Below the pieces are notes generated by a model. It saw only the letters and a program-made list of their open reading frames with translations, was not told where the DNA came from and ran no database searches. Source: Pasteurellaceae bacterium (lineage in GTDB: Bacteria > Pseudomonadota > Gammaproteobacteria > Enterobacterales > Pasteurellaceae). Taken from it: a stretch of DNA of 64,000 nt. The position numbers and the translations under genes were made by a program. The stretch is taken from assembly GCA_900756155.1 (NCBI GenBank), contig CAAEJV010000017.1:343408-407407 (forward strand). Direction: 5' to 3'. Shown piece after piece: positions 8,780 to 17,405 of this stretch (the stretch's first letter is position 1; every line of letters begins with the position of its first letter).

Positions 8780-9196
8780 ATGTTACTCCAAAAAGGCGTT
8801 CAACTTGTTCGCTCGCTCGTGATTTTATACATTATGTTGCTACTCGGCAATTTGATTTCGCAGTATGTGCCTGTCGGAATTCCTGGCAGTATCTGGGGAT
8901 TACTATTACTATTTGTCGGTTTAACCACTCATATTATTCGTTTGGAATGGATTTATTTTGGCTCGAGCTTATTGATCCGCTACATGGCGGTGCTTTTTGT
9001 ACCGGTGAGCGTGGGCATTATCAAATATTATGATTTACTCGTGGCTCAGTGGAAAGTCTTACTTATTCCCAATATTCTCAGTACCGTTCTGACACTTTTA
9101 GTTATTGCATTTATAGGAAACTATTTATTTTATAAACAATCCTTTACTCATAAACGTAAAAAAGTATTGGAAAGACGCAATCTTCAAGCTGACTAA
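8780..9196 (+). CDS. CidA/LrgA family holin-like membrane protein
   Basis: A 138-residue integral membrane protein with about four hydrophobic segments and a basic C-terminal tail (HKRKKVLERR), as expected for the CidA/LrgA family. Members are proposed to act as holin-like or small-metabolite-export proteins with a CidB/LrgB partner. Recognisable family features are the GNLISQYVPVGIPGSIWGLLLLF segment near residues 23-45 and LFVPVSVGIIKYYDLL. A GAGGAAAT ribosome-binding region precedes the ATG. Nine bases separate it from the CidB/LrgB gene. Confidence 0.88.
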   Translation: MLLQKGVQLVRSLVILYIMLLLGNLISQYVPVGIPGSIWGLLLLFVGLTTHIIRLEWIYFGSSLLIRYMAVLFVPVSVGIIKYYDLLVAQWKVLLIPNILSTVLTLLVIAFIGNYLFYKQSFTHKRKKVLERRNLQAD

Positions 9197-9205
9197 GGTT
9201 TTATT

Positions 9206-9898
9206 ATGCAGTATGCAATTTATCTTTATACCATTTTAACGATTTTCGGATTTTGGCTCGCATTACAAATCAGTAAACGTTGGAAATCGATGATTTTCAA
9301 TACTTTTGTGCTCACAGTATCAATCCTTGTGCTGATTTTAGTGGTTAGCGATATTCCTTATGACGATTATATGGCGGGCAATGCACCAATTAATAATTTA
9401 TTAGGGGTAAGTATTGTTGCGCTGGCGTTACCGTTGTATGAACAACTTCGTCAAATTGCGAAACAGTGGAAAATTATTCTTTCTGTGGTGGCATTAGCTT
9501 CTCTGTTTTCCATGTTTACCGGTGCCATTTTTGCGATTATTTTAGGGGCAAGCCCTGAAATGGTGGCGACCGTATTACCAAAATCAATTACCACGCCAAT
9601 TGCGATGGAAGTCTCTTCACATTTAGGCGGTATTCCTGCTGTTACAGCGGTAGGTGTGATTGTTGCGGGTTTGCAAGGTTCAGTTTTTGGTTATCTCATC
9701 TTGAAAAAACTCGGAATAAAGCAACAAGAAGCCGTGGGTTTATCTGTTGGGGCGGTTTCTCACGCATTAGGCACGGTAAGCTGTATGGAAGCTGATCCGA
9801 AAGCGGGGAGTTATAGTTCGATTTCTTTGGTTCTTTGCGGTATTATGAGTTCCATTTTAGCGCCCTTAGTATTCCATGTTATTCGTCTATTTTTATGA
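9206..9898 (+). CDS. CidB/LrgB family membrane protein
   Basis: A 230-residue polytopic membrane protein, the normal LrgB size and the usual downstream partner of CidA/LrgA. Seen are the family segments LPKSITTPIAMEVSSHLGGI near residue 130 and VGLSVGAVSHALGTV near residue 178. It probably works with the preceding protein in murein-hydrolase regulation or metabolite export, although this role is uncertain in Haemophilus. Its stop overlaps the start of the dGTPase gene (ATGA), so the three genes form one transcript. Confidence 0.9.
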   Translation: MQYAIYLYTILTIFGFWLALQISKRWKSMIFNTFVLTVSILVLILVVSDIPYDDYMAGNAPINNLLGVSIVALALPLYEQLRQIAKQWKIILSVVALASLFSMFTGAIFAIILGASPEMVATVLPKSITTPIAMEVSSHLGGIPAVTAVGVIVAGLQGSVFGYLILKKLGIKQQEAVGLSVGAVSHALGTVSCMEADPKAGSYSSISLVLCGIMSSILAPLVFHVIRLFL

Positions 9899-11247
9899 GA
9901 ACCCAATTAGCTGATTTTTGGACTGAACGTTTCCTCCCTGATCCGCCTCGCGAAAAAGATCATCGACCGCCATTTCGTCGTGATCGCGGGCGGATTTTAC
10001 ATTCTGCCGCTTTCCGTTGTTTGCAAGCCAAAACACAAATTCACGCCGTGGGCGAAAATGATTTTTATCGTACGCGCCTAACTCATTCCCTTGAAGTGGC
10101 ACAAATCGGCAGCAGCCTTGTTTCCCAATTAAAATTTGCGGAAAGTTATATTGCTATTTCAGACAAGCTTCATATCGAAAAAAGTGAGTTACAGAAACAA
10201 CTCAAACCTTTATTACCAAGCAATGATTTAATTGAAAGTTTGTGCTTTGCGCATGATATTGGTCATCCACCGTTTGGCCATGGTGGGGAAGTAGCCCTCA
10301 ATTATATGATGCGGAATCATGGCGGCTTTGAAGGCAATGCGCAGACATTTCGTATCATTACTAAACTTGAACCTTATACCGAAACAGCAGGGATGAATTT
10401 AACGCGTCGTGCCATTTTAGGTGTGGTGAAATATCCGAATATTTTAGACTTATCTTCCCCGCAATATGCCCAGTTGCCGCATGCTGAAAACGCTGATCCG
10501 CGTTATGTCAAAATTAGCGACTGGAAGCCTGGAAAAGGGTTATTCCGTGATGACGTCACAATGTTTAATTGGTTATTGCAAAACCTTTCTGAAAATGACC
10601 GCACTTTGTTTGGTTCATTTCAAAAAGTGCGGTCAAATCCTGCCGAGTTTTTAAAAACACAATTTAAATCGTTAGATTGCAGCATTATGGAATTAGCAGA
10701 CGATATTGCCTATGGCGTGCATGATTTAGAAGATGCAATTGTGACCGGCGTAGTAAATCAACATCAGTGGCAAGAAGCCTTAGATGAACTTAAAACGATT
10801 CCTTCAGATTGGCTGGCAAAAAATATAGAGCAAGTCAGCCAACGATTATTTTCCAATTATCATTTTGAACGTAAAAATGCCATTGGTGCATTGGTGAATT
10901 TCTTTATTACTCATGTACGTTGGAAAGTTACCGGCAATTTTGATGAGCCTTTGTTACGTTATAACGCAGAACTACCGCAAGATGTGATTGCGGCATTAAA
11001 TGTATTTAAAAAGTTTGTGTGGAAATACGTGATTCGTCATGTGGAAACGCAACGTATTGAATATAAAGGGCAACGCATTCTCACGGAAATGTTTCAGATT
11101 TTTGAGTCTGACCCAGAACGTTTATTGCCAACGAATACGGCTAATCGTTGGAGAAATGCACCGGAGCAGGGTAAAAAACGTATTATTTGTGATTATATCG
11201 CGGGCATGTCAGATGCCTATGCCTTAAAGGTTTATCACCAGCTTTAA
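9895..11247 (+). CDS. dgt: dGTP triphosphohydrolase-like HD-domain protein
   Basis: An HD-superfamily metal-dependent phosphohydrolase that hydrolyses deoxynucleoside triphosphates, releasing tripolyphosphate. The start at MRTQLADFW gives 450 residues and overlaps the CidB/LrgB stop by four bases (ATGA). The longer frame back to 9835 lies inside that gene and is rejected. Motifs seen are TRLTHSLEVAQIG (first metal His), FAHDIGHPPFGHGGE (HD pair plus His) and ELADDIAYGVHDLEDAI (last metal Asp). This is the short dGTPase-like type rather than the E. coli Dgt of about 505 residues, so the true substrate may be broader than dGTP. Confidence 0.88.
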   Translation: MRTQLADFWTERFLPDPPREKDHRPPFRRDRGRILHSAAFRCLQAKTQIHAVGENDFYRTRLTHSLEVAQIGSSLVSQLKFAESYIAISDKLHIEKSELQKQLKPLLPSNDLIESLCFAHDIGHPPFGHGGEVALNYMMRNHGGFEGNAQTFRIITKLEPYTETAGMNLTRRAILGVVKYPNILDLSSPQYAQLPHAENADPRYVKISDWKPGKGLFRDDVTMFNWLLQNLSENDRTLFGSFQKVRSNPAEFLKTQFKSLDCSIMELADDIAYGVHDLEDAIVTGVVNQHQWQEALDELKTIPSDWLAKNIEQVSQRLFSNYHFERKNAIGALVNFFITHVRWKVTGNFDEPLLRYNAELPQDVIAALNVFKKFVWKYVIRHVETQRIEYKGQRILTEMFQIFESDPERLLPTNTANRWRNAPEQGKKRIICDYIAGMSDAYALKVYHQL

Positions 11248-11292
11248 AGTGCGGTTATTTTTATTGATATTTTGAATTTATAGGACAATTTT

Positions 11293-13236
11293 GTGGCATT
11301 AATTAGTTTAACTAACGCTTATCTTTCTTTTAGTGATCACCCCTTACTTGATCACGCCGAATTGCATATTGAACCGAATGAGCGCGTATGTTTGGTGGGG
11401 CGTAACGGGGCAGGTAAATCGACTTTATTAAAAATTATTGCACAGCAAGTCACGATGGATGACGGCAAAGTGCAGTATGAAAAAGATTTAGTGGTTTCGC
11501 GTTTAGAACAAGACCCGCCTCGCCACGCTGAAGGCAATGTTTTCGATTATGTAGCGGAAGGCATTGAGCATTTAGCAGATTTGTTAAAGGAATATCATCA
11601 TATTTCGCAAGAATTAACACAAAATTACAGTGAACAAATTCTTAATCAACTGGCACAAGTGCAAGCTAAATTAGAGCATGCCAACGGTTGGCAGTTTGAA
11701 AATAAAATCAATGAAGTCCTGCAAAAGCTCGAGTTAAATCCTGATACTAAATTAGCGGATTTATCTGGCGGTTGGTTGCGTAAAGCTGCCCTTGCTCGTG
11801 CGTTGGTGTGTAATCCTGATGTCTTGTTATTAGATGAACCGACTAACCACTTGGATGTGGATGCAATCGAATGGTTAGAAAACTTCTTATTAGAATTTAC
11901 CGGAAGTATTGTATTTATTTCCCACGACCGTTCTTTTATCCGCAAAATGGCCACTCGTATTGTGGATTTAGACCGCGGTAAATTAGTGTCTTATCCGGGT
12001 GATTATGATTTATACCTCACCGCTAAAGAGGAAAGCTTACGTGTCGAAGCGTTGCAGAATGAGCTTTTTGATAAGCGGTTAGCGCAAGAAGAGGTTTGGA
12101 TTCGTCAAGGTATTAAAGCTCGCCGTACGCGTAATGAAGGTCGTGTGCGCGCTTTAAAAGCCATGCGTGAAGAACGTCGCCAACGTCGTGAGGTGATGGG
12201 TACGGCTAAGTTACAATTAGATAACTCAAGTCGTTCAGGCAAAATCGTGTTTGAAATGGAAGATGTAAGCTATAAGATTGAAGGCAAACAGCTGCTCAAA
12301 AATTTCAGCACGACCATTTTACGTGGCGATAAAATTGCATTGGTTGGACCAAATGGTTGCGGAAAAACCACCTTTATTAAACTTTTATTAGGTGAAATCA
12401 AGCCAACTAGCGGTCATATTCATTGCGGTACAAAATTAGACATTGCTTATTTTGACCAATATCGTGCTGATCTTGATCAGGAAAAAACGGTGATGGATAA
12501 CGTTGCCGATGGCAAGCAGGATATTGAGGTCAATGGTGTAAAACGTCATGTGTTGGGCTATTTGCAGGATTTCTTATTTCCACCCAAACGCGCTATGACC
12601 CCCGTAAAAGCGCTTTCAGGTGGTGAACGTAACCGTTTGTTATTGGCTAAATTATTACTGAAACCGAATAACTTACTGATTCTCGATGAACCAACCAATG
12701 ACTTGGATGTAGAAACCTTAGAATTATTGGAAGAAATCCTCACGGATTATCAAGGCACCTTATTGATTGTCAGCCATGATCGTCAGTTTATTGATAATGT
12801 CGCGACTGAATGTTATTTCTTTGAAGGTGACGGCGTATTGAATAAATACGTAGGCGGTTTCTTTGATGCAAAAGGACAACAAGCTAATTACTTTGCCATG
12901 AAAGCAGAGCAAGAGACCCAAAAATCCAAAAAAGAAGCACCAAAAGCACAGGAAAGTGCGGTTAAAAATGACGCTGTTTCTCAAAAGCCAAAATCCGTTA
13001 AACTTTCTTACAAAGAACAACGTGAGTTAGAACAGCTACCGCAATTGTTGGAAGAATTGGAAGAGAAAATTACCGCACTTCAAGCTGAAATTGGTGATCC
13101 TCACTTTTTCCAACAAGCCCATGATGTAACAGATGCGAAGCTTAAGGAATTATCAGACACCGAAGCTGAACTTGAAACGGCTTTCCTTCGTTGGGAAGAA
13201 CTTGAAGAGAAAAAAACTCAAGCTGAAGCAAAATAG
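11293..13236 (+). CDS. uup: ABC-F ATPase Uup
   Basis: A soluble ABC-F protein of 647 residues with two ATPase domains, linked in E. coli to ribosome function and to suppression of transposon excision. The first domain has Walker A GRNGAGKST near residue 36, the LSGGWLRKAALARAL signature and Walker B LLLDEPTNHLDV. The second has GPNGCGKTT, LSGGERNRLLLAKLL and LILDEPTNDLDV. The C-terminal ~90 residues are a charged coiled coil that binds DNA in E. coli Uup. The start codon is GTG, with AGGA a few bases upstream. A strong hairpin follows the stop. Confidence 0.94.
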   Translation: MALISLTNAYLSFSDHPLLDHAELHIEPNERVCLVGRNGAGKSTLLKIIAQQVTMDDGKVQYEKDLVVSRLEQDPPRHAEGNVFDYVAEGIEHLADLLKEYHHISQELTQNYSEQILNQLAQVQAKLEHANGWQFENKINEVLQKLELNPDTKLADLSGGWLRKAALARALVCNPDVLLLDEPTNHLDVDAIEWLENFLLEFTGSIVFISHDRSFIRKMATRIVDLDRGKLVSYPGDYDLYLTAKEESLRVEALQNELFDKRLAQEEVWIRQGIKARRTRNEGRVRALKAMREERRQRREVMGTAKLQLDNSSRSGKIVFEMEDVSYKIEGKQLLKNFSTTILRGDKIALVGPNGCGKTTFIKLLLGEIKPTSGHIHCGTKLDIAYFDQYRADLDQEKTVMDNVADGKQDIEVNGVKRHVLGYLQDFLFPPKRAMTPVKALSGGERNRLLLAKLLLKPNNLLILDEPTNDLDVETLELLEEILTDYQGTLLIVSHDRQFIDNVATECYFFEGDGVLNKYVGGFFDAKGQQANYFAMKAEQETQKSKKEAPKAQESAVKNDAVSQKPKSVKLSYKEQRELEQLPQLLEELEEKITALQAEIGDPHFFQQAHDVTDAKLKELSDTEAELETAFLRWEELEEKKTQAEAK

Positions 13237-13253
13237 AGGATAGATAAAAAAAG

Positions 13254-13281
13254 AAACCGAGCTAAATAGCTCGGTTTTTTA
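13254..13281. terminator. Bidirectional terminator between uup and hsdR
   Basis: AAACCGAGCT pairs perfectly with AGCTCGGTTT across a 4-base loop. A T run follows on the plus strand and an A run precedes it, so the hairpin can end transcription from both convergent genes. Confidence 0.9.
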
Positions 13282-13298
13282 TTATATGAAATTAACGC

Positions 13299-16200
13299 CT
13301 ATAGTGATTTTTCTGCGGTTAAATCTTCCGCAATTTCCTCAGCTTGCTTAATCACATAGCTTACGGCTTCTTCCTGTTTATCCGGTGGGTATTTATAACG
13401 CTGTAAAGCACGTTTCACAAGAATACGCATTTTCGCACGAACGCCTTCTTTGTATTGCCAGTCGATGGTAACCGAGCGTCTTAAAGTATCGGTAATTTCT
13501 TTGGCAAGTTTACTCAATACTTCATCGCCCATCAGTTCCCGTGCGCTTTGGTTTTGAGCAAGTGCCTCGTAGAAGGCGAGCTCTTCTTTTTTCAGCCCCA
13601 GTTTTTCGCCTAAAGCTAAGCGTTCTTGGAAGTCTTGGCTCATTTTGAAGAGCTCATCCAAAATTTCCACCACGCTTAAATTGTGGTTGTGGTATTGATT
13701 TAGGGCTTCTTTCAAACGCTGCTCGAAGTCTTTTTGCAAGGTGAGGTTCGCGCCTGATTTGGCTTTGATTTCGCTTGCCAAATAACGCTCTACTGCGCTA
13801 ACCCATAAATTCTTAGTCGGGCTGTTTTTAATAGTCTGCAAAAACTCTTCAGAAAGTAGACTAATTTGCGGTTGCGGTTTTTCCAGTAGGTCAAACAAAT
13901 CAATCACGCCTTCGGAATAGACGGCTTGATTGACCAATTTTTTCAATAAAATCTGTCTTTCATTTGTGCCTGTACCGTTTTGTTTGCGTTTGGTTAATAT
14001 TGCTCGCACGGCATCATAAAAAGCAATTTCTTGGTTGTATGGCTCAACTTCAGCCAATGCGCCGCACAGCATATAGCCTTTTTTCACTAAACCCGCCGCT
14101 TTCAAAAAGGCTTTTTTGCGTGGCTCGGTTTCTTTTTTATTAAACCAATGTTGCTCGTGCGCTTTGCCATCAAACGGTAATTGATCGAGGCCCAAAATAT
14201 GGTTGGCGGCAAAACGAATAGCCATCAGAAGATCATGCGGATTATCTTTTTCTAAGGCCGTCTGAACATCAAAGGTTTTCCCTTCAACCGGCGTTGCAAA
14301 CAGGCTACGGACGAACTCTAAATGCTCTTTCATTTTAAAGAACACATCAATTACGTTATCAGTCAGCTTGCCCTTGCCTTGTGAGTTTGTATATTGCTGA
14401 GTAGCTTTTTTGAGCTCGTCAGCGATACCGACATAATCCACAATCAAGCCGCCGTTTTCTCGGCTTTTATTGCGGAATACACGGTTAACCCGAGCAATCG
14501 CCTGCATCAGGTTATGCCCTTGCATCGGCTTGTCGATATACATTGTGTTACAACAAGGCGCATCAAAGCCCGTCAGCCACATATCGCGCACAATCACGAT
14601 TTTCAGTGCATCATTTGGATCTTTAAAACGGCGTTCTAGTGTTTGTTTTTCCTGTTTACTGTAAACGTGTTTCTGCATTTCCGGCGCATCGGAAGCAGAA
14701 CCCGTCATCACAATTTTAATCGTCCCTTCGTTGATATTGTCTGAATGCCATTCAGGACGTAGTTTGATGATTTCATTGTATAAGTCCACGCAAATTTGGC
14801 GGCTGGAAACCACCATCATCGCTTTGCTGTCGACGACTTCATTGCGTTTGGCAAAATGCTGCACAAAATCCGCGGCTAAATCGGCCAGACGGGCTTGCGA
14901 ACCCAACAATTTTTCCTGCAAACGCAGGGCAGGGGATTGCTCCTCTTCCAGCAAATCATCAATTTCTTTGAATAGCTCATCGTGTTCTTTTTCGTTTAAG
15001 CGGATTTGGCGCGCTTCATACACAATCGGCACCGTTGCGCCATCTTCCACCGCGTCTTGCAAGTCATAAATGGACACATAACGCCCGAACACATCCTGCG
15101 TATCCTTATCTTCTAGGCTAATCGGCGTACCGGTAAAACCGATAAACGAAGCATTAGGCAGCGCATCGCGCAAATAGCGGGCGTAGCCTGCCTGAAATTT
15201 GCCTTCATGTAGCTTTTGCGTAAAGCCATATTGGCTGCGGTGTGCCTCATCGCTGATTACAATAATATTGCTGCGCTCATTTAAAACAGGGAAGCGGCTT
15301 TCTTCCTCATTGAGGGCGAATTTCTGAATCGTGGTAAAAAACACGCCGCCGACTTCATTTTGCGCGAGCAGTTGGCGCAGTTGATCGCGGTCTTCTACTT
15401 GTTGCGGCGTTTGTTTGATTAAATCTTTGCCTGAAGAAAAGGTTTGGAAAAGCTGACCGTCCAAATCGTTGCGGTCGGTGACCACCACAATGGTGGGATT
15501 TTTCAATTCAGGCTGCGCAAGCAGTTTGCCGGCATAAAACAACATAGAAATCGACTTGCCCGAACCTTGCGTGTGCCACATCACACCAATGCGGCGGTCG
15601 CCTTTTTCTGAAGTCGCCAAAAGCGTGGAATCTACCGCCTCATTTACGCCGTAATATTGATGGTATGCCGCGATTTTTTTAATGGTTTTACCGCTAGAAT
15701 CCCGCTCAAATAAGACGAAATAGCGGATATAGTCCAATAAATCCTCAGGCTGCATTAAGCCAGTGAGCAGGCTTTGCAATTCATCATCAAAATATAAGCG
15801 CGCGCTTTTGTTTTTTTCATCGACCACTTTCCACGGCGTAAAGCGTTGGAAATCTGCCGAAAGCGAGCCTAAACGTGCGGCAATGCCGTCTGAAATAATC
15901 AGGGTTTGGTTGTAAACAAACAGATCGGCAATTTCATCTTTATAGGTTTCAAATTGATTAAACGCCTGCAACAAATCCGCCGATTCGCGCAGCGGATTTT
16001 TTAGCTCAAATACCACCAAGGGCAGGCCATTTACAAAACCGATAATATCGGGAATCCGTTTGCCCCCTTTACGGCTGCGGATTTCCAGCTGATTGACGGC
16101 AACAAAACGGTTGTTCTTCCAATGTTCGAAATCCACCAAGCGCGCCATTTCGATTTTTTGCTCACCATCAGCTTGATATTCCACCCGCACGCCATCACGC

Positions 16201-16472
16201 AGCAGCTTATAAAACGCCTGATTACGCACCACCAAGTCGCCAATATCACTTTTCGTCGCCGATTTGACCACAGAATCCACCGCACTTTCAGGCAGCTGCG
16301 GATTAAGTTTACGCACCGCCTGACGCAGTTGCTCAACAAAGACTACGCCGCTCAAATCGCCACGGGCAAACTCGCCTTCATGAACAGGCAAGTCTTTACC
16401 ATAGCGATATTCCCAACCGAGGGATTGCAGGCGTTGAAGGGTAAGTTGTTCGATGTCGTTTTCGTTGAGCAT
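13299..16472 (-). CDS. hsdR: Type I restriction enzyme R subunit
   Basis: The motor and nuclease subunit of a type I restriction-modification system. The product has 1057 residues. The N-terminal PD-(D/E)xK nuclease is seen near residues 138-158 (RIPDIIGF then LVVFELKNP). A superfamily 2 translocase follows, with Walker A WHTQGSGKS near residue 300, VISDEAHRSQYG near 410 and FIGFTGTP. A C-terminal helical region contacts HsdM. GGAG lies eight bases before the ATG. The gene contains a perfect Haemophilus uptake signal (16279-16287) and a perfect Neisseria-type uptake sequence (15883-15894). Its base composition is visibly more G+C-rich than the flanking genome. It looks intact, although the upstream methylase is out of frame. 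Confidence 0.95.
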   Translation of the reverse strand: MLNENDIEQLTLQRLQSLGWEYRYGKDLPVHEGEFARGDLSGVVFVEQLRQAVRKLNPQLPESAVDSVVKSATKSDIGDLVVRNQAFYKLLRDGVRVEYQADGEQKIEMARLVDFEHWKNNRFVAVNQLEIRSRKGGKRIPDIIGFVNGLPLVVFELKNPLRESADLLQAFNQFETYKDEIADLFVYNQTLIISDGIAARLGSLSADFQRFTPWKVVDEKNKSARLYFDDELQSLLTGLMQPEDLLDYIRYFVLFERDSSGKTIKKIAAYHQYYGVNEAVDSTLLATSEKGDRRIGVMWHTQGSGKSISMLFYAGKLLAQPELKNPTIVVVTDRNDLDGQLFQTFSSGKDLIKQTPQQVEDRDQLRQLLAQNEVGGVFFTTIQKFALNEEESRFPVLNERSNIIVISDEAHRSQYGFTQKLHEGKFQAGYARYLRDALPNASFIGFTGTPISLEDKDTQDVFGRYVSIYDLQDAVEDGATVPIVYEARQIRLNEKEHDELFKEIDDLLEEEQSPALRLQEKLLGSQARLADLAADFVQHFAKRNEVVDSKAMMVVSSRQICVDLYNEIIKLRPEWHSDNINEGTIKIVMTGSASDAPEMQKHVYSKQEKQTLERRFKDPNDALKIVIVRDMWLTGFDAPCCNTMYIDKPMQGHNLMQAIARVNRVFRNKSRENGGLIVDYVGIADELKKATQQYTNSQGKGKLTDNVIDVFFKMKEHLEFVRSLFATPVEGKTFDVQTALEKDNPHDLLMAIRFAANHILGLDQLPFDGKAHEQHWFNKKETEPRKKAFLKAAGLVKKGYMLCGALAEVEPYNQEIAFYDAVRAILTKRKQNGTGTNERQILLKKLVNQAVYSEGVIDLFDLLEKPQPQISLLSEEFLQTIKNSPTKNLWVSAVERYLASEIKAKSGANLTLQKDFEQRLKEALNQYHNHNLSVVEILDELFKMSQDFQERLALGEKLGLKKEELAFYEALAQNQSARELMGDEVLSKLAKEITDTLRRSVTIDWQYKEGVRAKMRILVKRALQRYKYPPDKQEEAVSYVIKQAEEIAEDLTAEKSL
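15883..15894 (+). repeat. Neisseria-type DNA uptake sequence in hsdR
   Basis: ATGCCGTCTGAA is a perfect copy of the extended 12-base neisserial DNA uptake sequence, inside hsdR. Such a word is foreign to Haemophilus, whose signal is AAGTGCGGT. A second perfect 10-mer and one 9/10 match lie in hsdS and hsdM. Confidence 0.85.
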
Positions 16473-16562
16473 GATGAGCTCCTTAGTGTATTGGTTTTAA
16501 ATCCCTTTTAATCTTTCTTTAATAAAATAGGGAGAACTCAGTATTATGAAACTATTTGATAT

Positions 16563-17405
16563 TTAACTATTCTCTAAAAGAATGTCTACAATAGCCTTAT
16601 CAATGCCAATCTCGCATGCTTTCATTTTTCCTAATAAATCAGGATAAATGGTATAAGGATCTATATTGATACTAGCTAAAAAATTTAAAACATCCATTCT
16701 TAATTTGCTAGAAATTAAATATTTACTAATGAATGGGATACCTTTTCCTAAGTATTCCGGTCGATTATGTGATGCCAATTCTTCTAGGCGATAAGATGGT
16801 AGTTTAGTAAATACTCCATTTTGAGCATTTATCCTTGTACCAATTTTTATTTTGGGCGTAATGATGACATCCTGTTCTGGAGGGAGAAAATCGTTTAATT
16901 GATATATTACACGATATTTTTCTTGTTCTGGTTCTAAGTCCTCAAAGGCGAAATAAAGTGCAACAAAGAATGAGCGAGACCAATCTAATAATGGTGTTTT
17001 TAGATGATAATGTCGCCCAAAGGCCCAAATGTCATTATCAGTTAATTCCATAGGTAAAGAATAAAACCCATCAATACTTTGTTCTAATAAAACTTTCCTA
17101 CACTCTTTTAGGTATATTTCTTGTATTTTTTCAAAGTTTTTTTGAACGTAATTCTTACCAAAAATATCAGTTAAATAACGTTCTAGTGTTGATGATAGTC
17201 TATAACTTTCTTTGCTATGCCCTCTAAAATATTTTAAATAGGAATGCTTTTCTCTCGATGTAGTTCTAGTTTTAAACAGTGGTGGTGTTTCATCATCAAA
17301 TTCATATTCAAAATCTGTAATGAACGCTTTTAACTCATCTAAGGTTTCTATTACGCAAAGGATTTCAATTTCATCAGAGTCTATATTTCTTTTTAAGTTT
17401 TCCAT
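16563..17405 (-). CDS. FRG-domain protein inside the hsd locus
   Basis: A 280-residue soluble protein with an FRG domain, named for a conserved Phe-Arg-Gly. Here it is YLKYFRGHSKESYRLSSTL near residue 56. The second hallmark, TPLLDWSRSFFVALYFAFED, is near residue 140. The biochemical role of FRG domains is not established; they recur in phage, plasmid and defence contexts. The start overlaps the end of hsdS by 13 bases and hsdR starts 90 bases further on, so it is an integral cistron of the hsd operon. It is far more AT-rich than hsdM (one 60-base line at 16681 has only 12 G/C), suggesting a separate origin. Confidence 0.8.
   Translation of the reverse strand: MENLKRNIDSDEIEILCVIETLDELKAFITDFEYEFDDETPPLFKTRTTSREKHSYLKYFRGHSKESYRLSSTLERYLTDIFGKNYVQKNFEKIQEIYLKECRKVLLEQSIDGFYSLPMELTDNDIWAFGRHYHLKTPLLDWSRSFFVALYFAFEDLEPEQEKYRVIYQLNDFLPPEQDVIITPKIKIGTRINAQNGVFTKLPSYRLEELASHNRPEYLGKGIPFISKYLISSKLRMDVLNFLASINIDPYTIYPDLLGKMKACEIGIDKAIVDILLENS

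Noticed and set aside
8780..9898. CidA/LrgA-CidB/LrgB pair as a phage holin module.
   Set aside because: No endolysin or other phage genes are nearby and both proteins fit the chromosomal CidAB/LrgAB families.
16122..16511. A 129-codon plus-strand frame antisense to the hsdR start.
   Set aside because: It is a shadow frame over the HsdR N-terminal nuclease region and lacks a start signal.
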